The translations under genes and the position numbers were made by a program. The notes beneath the pieces were generated by a model. The model ran no database searches. It saw nothing but the letters and a program-made list of their open reading frames with translations, and had not been told where the DNA came from. Shown here piece after piece: positions 35,743 through 42,297 of a stretch of 64,000 nucleotides of DNA. Origin of the DNA: an uncultured Bacilli bacterium (GTDB taxonomy: Bacteria; Bacillota_I; Bacilli_A; RF39; UBA660); contig CAKPKR010000001.1 of assembly GCA_934167465.1 (NCBI GenBank), positions 124,001 through 188,000 of the forward strand, written 5' to 3'. The stretch's first letter is position 1; each line of letters starts with the position of its first letter.

Positions 35743-36594
35743 TTGTCTAATAATTTTAATGAGGAGGTGAGAAAAATAAAAACAAATAAAGAAAATCTAG
35801 TAGTATATAAACAATCAGAAACAAACACGATCCAAAGTCAAATGATAGAGTTATCAGAAAAATTTCTGGAAATTAAAAAAACAGGATGGGTAAAAGGTGA
35901 AAAAAATAACTATGGTTCTGCTGGAATAACTTTCGAAAAAATAATCAACAATAATTGGACAAATTTTGAAATACCTGATTACAATGACATCGAAATTAAA
36001 ACTAAAAGCAGTCCAAAGGAAAAATATATAACACTATTTAGTGCCATTCCGGACAGTTTTTTGTTTGAAATAAAAAGAATTGTAAATCAATATGGTTATC
36101 CTGATAAACAATTTCCACAATTCAATATTTTTAATATGGATATTTATTCATATAAGTATAAAAAAGGAAATAGCAATTATTATTTTAAACTATGTGTTAA
36201 TAGAAAAGAAGAAAATATAGTTTTAAATGTATATGACTCTGAATTTAAACTAATAGATAGCAACACAAAATGGAGTTTTGATGTGATAAAAGAAAAATTA
36301 CTTAGAAAACTAAAAGTTTTAGCACTTATAGAAGTAGATAAAAAATATATAAACAATGAAATTTTTTTCAAATATAAAACATTAGATTTTTTCATTCTTA
36401 AATCTTTTAATACATTTATTGATTTAATTGATAAAGGAAAAATAAGAATTGTTTTCAGAATAGGTATATATAAAACCTCAGATAAATTTGGAAAAATATA
36501 CGATCATGGCTCAGCTTTTTGCATAAAAAAAGACGATCTAGAAATGTTATTCCAAAAGGTCGAAGGTATATACCCTGGCAACTTAGAATCATAA
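35743..36594 (+). CDS. MvaI/BcnI-type restriction endonuclease-like protein, orphan
   Basis: The 283-residue protein resembles the MvaI/BcnI nuclease family (PF15515). GSAGITFEKIIN near residue 58 contains the helix Glu65, and PDYNDIEIKTKSS (78-90) provides the PD-(D/E)xK core with Asp79, Glu84 and Lys86. No DNA methyltransferase lies nearby, so it may be an orphan, a Vsr/MutH-like nicking enzyme or a domesticated remnant. The start is uncertain: TTG at 35743 is the only in-frame standard start with room, but an excellent AGGAGG (35762-35767) stands 8 nt before an ATA codon at 35776. Confidence 0.65.
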   Translation: MSNNFNEEVRKIKTNKENLVVYKQSETNTIQSQMIELSEKFLEIKKTGWVKGEKNNYGSAGITFEKIINNNWTNFEIPDYNDIEIKTKSSPKEKYITLFSAIPDSFLFEIKRIVNQYGYPDKQFPQFNIFNMDIYSYKYKKGNSNYYFKLCVNRKEENIVLNVYDSEFKLIDSNTKWSFDVIKEKLLRKLKVLALIEVDKKYINNEIFFKYKTLDFFILKSFNTFIDLIDKGKIRIVFRIGIYKTSDKFGKIYDHGSAFCIKKDDLEMLFQKVEGIYPGNLES

Positions 36595-36614
36595 TCTTTC
36601 TTGGTTTGAGACAA

Positions 36615-36637
36615 TAAAAAAAACCATTTTCATGGTT
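36615..36637 (-). terminator. Terminator of tRNA operon 2 (Leu to Pro)
   Basis: Arms AACCAT (36622-36627) and ATGGTT (36632-36637) with a run of eight T on the minus strand, 12 nt after tRNA-Pro. Confidence 0.75.
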
Positions 36638-36649
36638 ACTAAACAAAAA

Positions 36650-36726
36650 TGGTCGGGAAAACAGGATTTGAACCTGCAACCCCTTGGTCCCAAACCAAGT
36701 GCTCTACCAAGTTGAGCCATTTCCCG
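36650..36726 (-). tRNA. tRNA-Pro (TGG)
   Basis: Cloverleaf with anticodon loop TTTGGGA, acceptor CGGGAAA/TTTCCCG and encoded CCA. Last tRNA of the Leu-Pro operon. Confidence 0.95.
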
Positions 36727-36729
36727 ATG

Positions 36730-36806
36730 TGGTGCGCCCGAAGGGATTCGAACCCCTGACCTTTTGGTTCGTAGCCAAACACTCTATCCAGCTGAGCTAC
36801 GAGCGC
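36730..36806 (-). tRNA. tRNA-Arg (ACG)
   Basis: Anticodon loop CTACGAA, acceptor GCGCTCG/CGGGCGC, encoded CCA. A34 is normally modified to inosine. A 74-nt spacer with a TATAAT box separates it from tRNA-Phe. Confidence 0.95.
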
Positions 36807-36880
36807 ATGCTACAATTATAAAGCGCTGTGTTACAAAAAACACACTATATTTTTCATAAATATCTGAATGAATTTATAAA

Positions 36881-36956
36881 TGGTGGCTCCGAGTGGAATC
36901 GAACCACCGACACAGGGATTTTCAGTCCCTTGCTCTACCGACTGAGCTACAGAGCC
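36881..36956 (-). tRNA. tRNA-Phe (GAA)
   Basis: Anticodon loop CTGAAAA, acceptor GGCTCTG/CGGAGCC, encoded CCA. Confidence 0.95.
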
Positions 36957-36967
36957 AAATAAATAAA

Positions 36968-37043
36968 TGGCGGTCCCGACGAGAATCGAACTCGCGATCT
37001 TCTGCGTGACAGGCAGACGTGATAACCGCTACACCACGGGACC
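36968..37043 (-). tRNA. tRNA-Asp (GTC)
   Basis: Anticodon loop CTGTCAC, acceptor GGTCCCG/CGGGACC, encoded CCA. Confidence 0.95.
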
Positions 37044-37046
37044 AAC

Positions 37047-37123
37047 TGGTTGCGGAAGTTGGATTTGAACCAACGGCCTTTGGGTTATGAGCCCAACGAG
37101 CTACCAAACTGCTCCATTCCGCG
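37047..37123 (-). tRNA. tRNA-fMet (CAT), initiator
   Basis: Anticodon loop CTCATAA. The C1-A72 mismatch (CGCGGAA/TTCCGCA) and three G-C pairs next to the anticodon loop mark it as the initiator. Encoded CCA. Confidence 0.93.
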
Positions 37124-37135
37124 ATATCATTAAAA

Positions 37136-37226
37136 TGGCGGAGAAAGAGGGATTCGAACCCCCGCGCCGTTTCCGACCTGCCGGTTTTCAAGACCGGACC
37201 CTTCAACCAGACTTGGGTATTTCTCC
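37136..37226 (-). tRNA. tRNA-Ser (TGA)
   Basis: Class II tRNA of 91 nt with a long variable arm, anticodon loop CTTGAAA, acceptor GGAGAAA/TTTCTCC, discriminator G, encoded CCA. Confidence 0.95.
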
Positions 37227-37234
37227 AAAAAAGA

Positions 37235-37323
37235 TGGTGCCTAAGGCCGGACTTGAACCGGCACGGGATTTGACTCCCGCAGGATTTTAAGTCCTGTGCG
37301 TCTACCAATTTCGCCACTCAGGC
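37235..37323 (-). tRNA. tRNA-Leu (TAA)
   Basis: Class II tRNA of 89 nt with long variable arm, anticodon loop CTTAAAA, acceptor GCCTGAG/CTTAGGC, encoded CCA. First tRNA of its operon. Confidence 0.95.
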
Positions 37324-37390
37324 ACGCGTGTATCGAATCACCCGTCGGCCGTGTTCAAATTGGACAAAGCCAAATACGAATGACTACTAA

Positions 37391-37419
37391 ATTATATAAT
37401 ACTTTTTTTGATTTTGCAA
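37391..37419 (-). promoter_or_regulatory. Promoter of tRNA operon 2 (Leu, Ser, fMet, Asp, Phe, Arg, Pro)
   Basis: TTGCAA (37414-37419), 17 nt, TATAAT (37391-37396) on the minus strand. A leader of about 60 nt with a GC-rich patch precedes tRNA-Leu. Confidence 0.75.
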
Positions 37420-37489
37420 TACTTTTCTATCAAAAAGTTAAAAAATATCAAAAGTATTCTATTAACATAATAAATTATATTACTTTTTA

Positions 37490-37534
37490 TGAAATAAAAG
37501 AACCATCTTAATCAAAACAATTAATATGGTTCTT
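37490..37534 (-). terminator. Terminator of tRNA operon 1 (Val to Lys)
   Basis: Arms AAGAACCAT (37498-37506) and ATGGTTCTT (37526-37534), followed by TTATTT on the minus strand, 10 nt after tRNA-Lys. Confidence 0.65.
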
Positions 37535-37544
37535 ATTAACAAAC

Positions 37545-37620
37545 TGGTGTCCCGTACAGAATTCGAATCTGTGACCCTTTGATTAAAAGTCAAATGCTCT
37601 ACCTGCTGAGCTAACGGGAC
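37545..37620 (-). tRNA. tRNA-Lys (TTT)
   Basis: Anticodon loop CTTTTAA, acceptor GTCCCGT/ACGGGAC, encoded CCA. Confidence 0.95.
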
Positions 37621-37638
37621 ATATTATTTTTTAAAAAA

Positions 37639-37714
37639 TGGCTGCCTCGGCTAGATTCGAACTAGCGCAATGCCACAGTCAAAGTGTGGTGCCTTACCGC
37701 TTGGCTACGAGGCA
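37639..37714 (-). tRNA. tRNA-Gln (TTG)
   Basis: Anticodon loop CTTTGAC, acceptor TGCCTCG/CGAGGCA, discriminator G, encoded CCA. Confidence 0.93.
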
Positions 37715-37729
37715 AACTAACACATAAAA

Positions 37730-37813
37730 TGGTGGAAGGAGATGGATTTGAACCATCGAACCCGAAGGAACAGATTTACAGTCTGCCGCGTTTGACCACT
37801 TCGCTACCCTTCC
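37730..37813 (-). tRNA. tRNA-Tyr (GTA)
   Basis: Class II tRNA with long variable arm, anticodon loop CTGTAAA, acceptor GGAAGGG with CTCCTTCC, encoded CCA. Confidence 0.95.
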
Positions 37814-37818
37814 ATAAG

Positions 37819-37894
37819 TGGTGCCGAAAACAGGAATCGAACCCGTAACCTACTGATTACAAGTCAGTTGCGCTACCAATTGCGCCATTTCGGC
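37819..37894 (-). tRNA. tRNA-Thr (TGT)
   Basis: Anticodon loop CTTGTAA, acceptor GCCGAAA/TTTCGGC, encoded CCA. Confidence 0.95.
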
Positions 37895-37895
37895 A

Positions 37896-37972
37896 TGGTG
37901 GGCGATATAGGACTCGAACCTATGACCCCTTGCTTGTAAGGCAAGTGCTCTAACCAACTGAGCTAATCGCCC
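37896..37972 (-). tRNA. tRNA-Val (TAC)
   Basis: Anticodon loop CTTACAA, acceptor GGGCGAT/ATCGCCC, encoded CCA. First tRNA of its operon. Confidence 0.95.
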
Positions 37973-38005
37973 ATATGATATTATATCACGTACTGGACGT
38001 AATTA

Positions 38006-38034
38006 AATATAACATTTCTAAACATATTTGTCAA
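38006..38034 (-). promoter_or_regulatory. Promoter of tRNA operon 1 (Val, Thr, Tyr, Gln, Lys)
   Basis: TTGACA (38029-38034), 17 nt, TATATT (38006-38011) on the minus strand. The -35 lies inside the last codons of the S1-protein gene. A second TATAAT is at about 37981-37986. Confidence 0.75.
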
Positions 38035-38398
38035 TAGAATTTAAATTTTTTTTGCTATTTTTTATATTTTCTTCTATCCATAGTGGTAATTTGTACTCTA
38101 AAGTTTTAAAACCATGTTTTGTTTCAAGGATTTTTCTCTTTTTAGAACCTTTTCCTCTATAATCGAGATTCTTAATACTTAACTTCAAACGAGCATCTTT
38201 TTTATTAACATCCAATATTTCAGCATATATAATCTCATTTTCTTTGGCAAAGCGATTTGGATCTCTAACATATCTATCGGATACCTCAGATATATGTATT
38301 AATCCATTAAATCGTTCATCTGCTTTCACAAATATTCCATATTCAGTTATGCCTGTAACCATTACTTTTATGATATTACCTCTCGAAAAATTTGTCAT
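38018..38398 (-). CDS. S1-domain RNA-binding protein (CvfD/YugI-like)
   Basis: The 126-residue protein consists of one S1 domain (residues 1-70) and a basic tail. S1 motifs are GNIIKVMVTGITEYGIFVKAD, GLIHISEVSDRYV and ARLKLSIK. This size and layout match the general stress/ribosome-associated S1 proteins of Firmicutes (GSP13/YugI/CvfD). The ATG at 38398 has GAGGTG 5 nt upstream; a longer frame to 38428 runs over that site. Its end carries the promoter of the tRNA operon. Confidence 0.8.
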   Translation of the reverse strand: MTNFSRGNIIKVMVTGITEYGIFVKADERFNGLIHISEVSDRYVRDPNRFAKENEIIYAEILDVNKKDARLKLSIKNLDYRGKGSKKRKILETKHGFKTLEYKLPLWIEENIKNSKKNLNSIDKYV

Positions 38399-38592
38399 AA
38401 CGACACCTCGCCTTTCATTATAGCACAATTTAATTATAATGAAAAGCCTTTACTTGTTTAAAAACTTGTTATATACTTAACTTGCATACTTTACAACAAC
38501 TCAGTTTAAAATACTGTTACAACATAATTTATGTTAAATATATTGATATATTGACATTGTTTGTTAATCTTATATTAGAAAGGACCAATATC

Positions 38593-38823
38593 ATGGAAAC
38601 AGAAAATAAAATAAATGAAATTTTAGATACTATTAGACCATTTCTTATAAATGAAGGTGGAAATATAGAATTTGTAAGATATGATAACAAAACGGGAACC
38701 GTTTTTATTAAAATGCAAGGTGCTTGTGCAGAATGTTCTTACATTGATTATACATTAGATGAAATGATAAAAGGCACATTGCAAGAGGAAGTACCCGAAA
38801 TTAAAAATATTGTTAATTTGTAA
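38593..38823 (+). CDS. NifU-like C-terminal domain Fe-S scaffold protein
   Basis: The 76-residue protein is a stand-alone NifU C-terminal (Nfu) domain: EILDTIRPFLINEGGNIEFV at residues 9-28 and the cluster-binding CAEC at Cys45 and Cys48. It probably carries or delivers Fe-S clusters. This links loosely to the cysteine-motif TrpRS 2 kb away. The ATG at 38593 has AGAAAGGA upstream; the longer frame starting at 38482 lacks a ribosome site. A hairpin terminator follows. Confidence 0.85.
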   Translation: METENKINEILDTIRPFLINEGGNIEFVRYDNKTGTVFIKMQGACAECSYIDYTLDEMIKGTLQEEVPEIKNIVNL

Positions 38824-38845
38824 ATTTTTGCAACTCATTTATTCT

Positions 38846-38866
38846 GCACATTAATATGTGCTTTTT
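38846..38866 (+). terminator. Terminator of the NifU-like gene
   Basis: Arms GCACAT (38846-38851) and ATGTGC (38856-38861) followed by TTTTTG. Confidence 0.75.
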
Positions 38867-38898
38867 GTTGTTTTTATATATCATAATACTATATACTA

Positions 38899-39813
38899 TT
38901 ACGATATCCATTCAATATGAGGTAACATCCAAAAACTACTGAAGTAAGATGTCAACTCATACAATAATAATTGATATTCATTAACTTTTAACAATATTTT
39001 TTTTATTTTTTTTTCATTTTCACTGTTATTTACTACTTTTTCATATAAATCAAAATAAAATGAAGGAAAGAACATTCTAATATAAAATAATTTCAATTCG
39101 TTAGTAGTATAATTATTATTTTCAAGATAATTGATTATTTTAATATACTCTTTGTACCTAGGATTGTACATAAAATTGCTTTTATAATACTCACAAAAGT
39201 CTCTAATCCTAGTATCTAAAATTAAATTTAATGGATTATAGAAATCATAATATCTACTATTTGAGTCAATTCTTCTATGTTGCAAATACAAATTGTCATT
39301 CAAAATATAATTATTAATCATACATATAGCATTTTCTGCCATCCCTATATAATAGCCTATACTCTCTCTAATTAAAGGATATTTTAATCCAAACTCGCTT
39401 ACTTGATATTCAAAATAATCTATCTTTTGCATCCATAAAGATTTCCAATTACTAGCATTTAACCGCTTAAAGGTAGTTTTTATTAAATTATCATCTATTT
39501 TATATTGAAATTCATATATCATATTCAACGATATATTCTTGTTATAATCACGATTTATTTCAAGTAATACATAATTATTTTCATTTACTCTCGTAATTAT
39601 ATTATCAAACTTGTTTTTTATGATTTTATAAACATAAACATTATTATAACTTAAATATGTATTTAATTCGTATATATTATCAATTTGATCGATATAATTA
39701 TCACAATTTTGAAAAGCATATATATTGGAACTGGTTTCAATAAAAAATACATTCCCACTTTGTCGAATATTTTTAGTTTCTATATTATAAAAATATTTTA
39801 ATGTATTCTTCAT
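38899..39813 (-). CDS. YutH/CotS-like kinase-fold protein (spore-coat type), tentative
   Basis: The 304-residue protein resembles the YutH/CotS group of spore coat-associated, kinase-fold proteins. NWKSLWMQKIDYFE near residue 122, the LIRESIGYYIGMAENAI stretch near 146 and a LQHRRID...YDFYNPLNLILDTRIRDF region near 177-200 are the family-like segments. The catalytic Asp expected at HRRID is present, but the N-terminal lobe is poorly conserved. If correct, it is one of few sporulation hints here. It may instead be a generic aminoglycoside-phosphotransferase-like protein. Confidence 0.5.
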   Translation of the reverse strand: MKNTLKYFYNIETKNIRQSGNVFFIETSSNIYAFQNCDNYIDQIDNIYELNTYLSYNNVYVYKIIKNKFDNIITRVNENNYVLLEINRDYNKNISLNMIYEFQYKIDDNLIKTTFKRLNASNWKSLWMQKIDYFEYQVSEFGLKYPLIRESIGYYIGMAENAICMINNYILNDNLYLQHRRIDSNSRYYDFYNPLNLILDTRIRDFCEYYKSNFMYNPRYKEYIKIINYLENNNYTTNELKLFYIRMFFPSFYFDLYEKVVNNSENEKKIKKILLKVNEYQLLLYELTSYFSSFWMLPHIEWIS

Positions 39814-39865
39814 AATAATCCCTCATTAAATTTTATGAAAATTATGCTTTTTTATACAAATTTAG

Positions 39866-39893
39866 AAAAAAAGAGTTATTCTTGTGATAACTC
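39866..39893 (-). terminator. Terminator of the gene at 39876-40547
   Basis: Arms GAGTTAT (39873-39879) and ATAACTC (39887-39893) and seven T on the minus strand. The stop codon (39876-39878) is within the hairpin. Confidence 0.75.
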
Positions 39894-40547
39894 CCCATAT
39901 TTTTCCTTATATAAAGACAATTTTGACATCAAATCATTTAGAAGTTCTTCAGTAGCATCATTGTCTTCCTTTAAAGCTAAATACATTTTTTTATAATCAA
40001 CAATTTCTGTTTCAGCACTCATACTATTGCCTGCATTTTCTGTTGATTCCACTACGTTTTCTTTATTTTCATCAAGTTTATCTTTACTTACTTTATCATT
40101 ATTAACTAATTTTTCTTTTTCTGTAACTAATTCTAAGTTTTCCATTAAATCACTATTCTTTTCTAAATTATTATCATTTATATCCAAGCTTAATAATTTA
40201 ACTAACTTAGGATCAATTTTAAATTCTCTTGGATTTTCAATTTTAATGTTGTTCAATTCAGCAATATCAAGTTTCTCAATATTATCGTCACTACCATTTT
40301 TTATTTGCTTTATAGCCTCTTTTATCATTATTTGAATATCATTCCACTCGTCTAAATCGTTGATATTTCTAGCGACTTTCCCACCTAGTTCATCTAAAAT
40401 TTGGACTATATATAGTTTTTGTTTACCATTTGTGTCTATTTCATCATAAGAAAAAATCAAAAAATAATCATTCCTATACTTAAAATAGCGTATAGCATTA
40501 ACACTAGTCTCTACGTTTTCAGAATTTAAAATAATAAGCTTCTCCAT
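39876..40547 (-). CDS. Hypothetical acidic protein with DUF1292-like N-terminus
   Basis: I do not recognise this 223-residue protein with confidence. Residues 1-70 are beta-rich (ENVETSVNAIRYFKYRNDYFLIFS, LYIVQILDEL) and recall small DUF1292-type domains. Residues about 90-185 are charged low-complexity sequence rich in Asn, Asp, Glu and Lys. The C-terminal 35 residues (YKKMYLALKEDNDATEELL) look coiled-coil. ATG 40547 has AAAGGGG 6 nt before it. It sits directly downstream of trpS on the same strand, 97 nt away. Confidence 0.55.
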   Translation of the reverse strand: MEKLIILNSENVETSVNAIRYFKYRNDYFLIFSYDEIDTNGKQKLYIVQILDELGGKVARNINDLDEWNDIQIMIKEAIKQIKNGSDDNIEKLDIAELNNIKIENPREFKIDPKLVKLLSLDINDNNLEKNSDLMENLELVTEKEKLVNNDKVSKDKLDENKENVVESTENAGNSMSAETEIVDYKKMYLALKEDNDATEELLNDLMSKLSLYKEKYGELSQE

Positions 40548-40644
40548 AATTACCCCTTTCATCTTTTTTTTATTCTCTAAGTTTATTCTATAATTATCAA
40601 CCATTAATATTATATCAAATAGAACTGCAATTTGCAAAAATCAA

Positions 40645-41649
40645 TTACTCAAAGTAATCGATTTTCATATTTTTCTTAACTTTTTTAATTGTTTCTTCAG
40701 ATATTTTTTTGGCTTTAGAGCACCCATCTTTTAATATTCTATCGACTTCTTCTGGATGATTATCATAATATTTCTTTTTTTCTCTATAACCTGCCAAAGT
40801 ATTATTTATAATTGCTATCAATTCTTTCTTGCAAAGAACACACCCACGTTTTCCTTGCTTACATTCCTCACAAATATTATTTATATTGTCACTTTCAAAT
40901 AGATTATGATAGTAATAAACCATACAAATATCTGGATTTGCAGGATCATCTTTTTTTATTTTCTTTGGATCAGTTACAGCACTCATTACTTTTTTACTAA
41001 TTTCATCTTCACTATCGGCAAGATATATTGCATTTCCTAAACTTTTTCCCATCTTTTCGTTTCCATCTAATCCTTTAATTCGTTTATGTTCACCAATTAT
41101 TGGAACCGGCTCATTTAGTGTTTCACCATAGATATTATTGAATTTTCTAACAATTTCCCTACATTGTTCTATTAATGGGAGCTGATCTTCACCAGCAGGT
41201 ATTACTTCACCATTAAATGCTGTAATATCTGCTGCCTGGCTCACTGGATATCCAACAAAACCATAAGTTACACTTTCACCATCATTACCAAATATAGCTT
41301 TTTTTTGTGCTATTTCAGTTTTAACTGTTGGATTGCGATAAAGTCTTGCCATTGTTACCAAGTTTGAATAAAAAATTGTTAATTCTGCTATTTCTGGAAT
41401 TTGTGATTGAATAAATATGACAGATTTAGTAGGATCAATTCCAACAGAAAGTAAATCAATCACTAATTTTCTTACATTTTCATGTACTTTATCAGGATTG
41501 TCAAAATTATCTGTTAATGCTTGAACATCTGCTATCTCGAAATAAGAATTGTATTTGTCTTGTAATTCCACCCAATTCTTAATTGTACCAAAATAGTGAC
41601 CAATATGCATATTTCCAGTTGGTCTAATTCCTGTTAATAAATTTTTCAT
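40645..41649 (-). CDS. trpS: Tryptophanyl-tRNA synthetase with 4Fe-4S-type cysteine motif
   Basis: The 334-residue class I synthetase has TGIRPTG at 6-12, HIGH at 15-18 and KMGKS at 199-203, the TrpRS versions of the class signatures. VGYPVSQAADI near 132 and the PAGEDQLP segment near 151 are family motifs. Cys242, Cys263, Cys270 and Cys273 give C-x20-C-x6-C-x2-C in the anticodon-binding region, close to the 4Fe-4S site known from Thermotoga maritima TrpRS (C-x22-C-x6-C-x2-C). It charges tRNA-Trp; no tRNA-Trp lies in this window. Confidence 0.95.
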   Translation of the reverse strand: MKNLLTGIRPTGNMHIGHYFGTIKNWVELQDKYNSYFEIADVQALTDNFDNPDKVHENVRKLVIDLLSVGIDPTKSVIFIQSQIPEIAELTIFYSNLVTMARLYRNPTVKTEIAQKKAIFGNDGESVTYGFVGYPVSQAADITAFNGEVIPAGEDQLPLIEQCREIVRKFNNIYGETLNEPVPIIGEHKRIKGLDGNEKMGKSLGNAIYLADSEDEISKKVMSAVTDPKKIKKDDPANPDICMVYYYHNLFESDNINNICEECKQGKRGCVLCKKELIAIINNTLAGYREKKKYYDNHPEEVDRILKDGCSKAKKISEETIKKVKKNMKIDYFE

Positions 41650-41667
41650 AAATTCACCACTTTACTT

Positions 41668-42108
41668 TTAATTTAATTTTTTTGCATACTTTTGTTTTTC
41701 TTCCATCATATATTCAGTAATATTTGTTTCAATATCGTCTAATGCTTCTCTTTGGATATTTGATAAAACAACTTCTTCTTTGACTGTATCAATTATAACT
41801 TTACCCCAGATTAATCCCATTTCCACTTTCAAATCGTTGAATAAATCTGGAGTTATTGCTGTAAAAAAGTATCCGAATAACATTCTCTTTGAAGCAAGCA
41901 ATATCCTTTTATTAGTCAATACTACTGCATATGTTGTTATTATATCAAATGGATTATTATTTTTTTGTGCAGCAAAAGAATATTTAACAATCTCACCCGG
42001 ATTTAAATGCATTTCTATTATTTTAGCATGCTTTTTTAATCTCCAAGAAATTGTCATTGGATATTGTTTTTTAAATTCAACTAATTGTTTATATACATTA
42101 TTATTCAT
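41668..42108 (-). CDS. Bacterial PH-domain-like protein
   Basis: The 146-residue soluble protein has a bacterial pleckstrin-homology-like core: LNPGEIVKYSFAAQ near residue 34, then YAVVLTNKRILLASKR near 59 and beta strands ending EVVLSNI near 111. This LTNxRil motif is common in bPH/GRAM-type domains. No catalytic residues are seen. It lies 18 nt upstream of trpS on the same strand and may be co-transcribed. Function unknown. Confidence 0.6.
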   Translation of the reverse strand: MNNNVYKQLVEFKKQYPMTISWRLKKHAKIIEMHLNPGEIVKYSFAAQKNNNPFDIITTYAVVLTNKRILLASKRMLFGYFFTAITPDLFNDLKVEMGLIWGKVIIDTVKEEVVLSNIQREALDDIETNITEYMMEEKQKYAKKLN

Positions 42109-42185
42109 AAATATTCACCATCCATTCTTACAAAACATTAATTATTAATTAATATTCATTCAATAGTATTATAGCATATATTTTC

Positions 42186-42229
42186 AAAAAAAAATATGAA
42201 AATCCTCTTTTGAAGTTTATTTCATATTT
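42186..42229 (-). terminator. Terminator of the SGNH acyltransferase gene
   Basis: Arms AAATATGAAA (42192-42201) and TTTCATATTT (42220-42229), with a T-tract on the minus strand, 70 nt after the stop. Confidence 0.7.
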
Positions 42230-42297
42230 ATTTATGTGAAATTTTATAGGAACTTTTTATGTTAATTATTTCAACAACCAAATCTATAAAATATTAA

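Noticed and set aside
36807..36880. Separate promoter for tRNA-Arg and tRNA-Pro
   Set aside because: A TATAAT box sits just before tRNA-Arg but has no convincing -35, so I kept one operon.
36922..37317. 131-codon minus frame and other frames across the tRNA region
   Set aside because: They run through the tRNA genes; the peptides contain typical translated-tRNA strings (AVGSNPT, RFKSGLRH).
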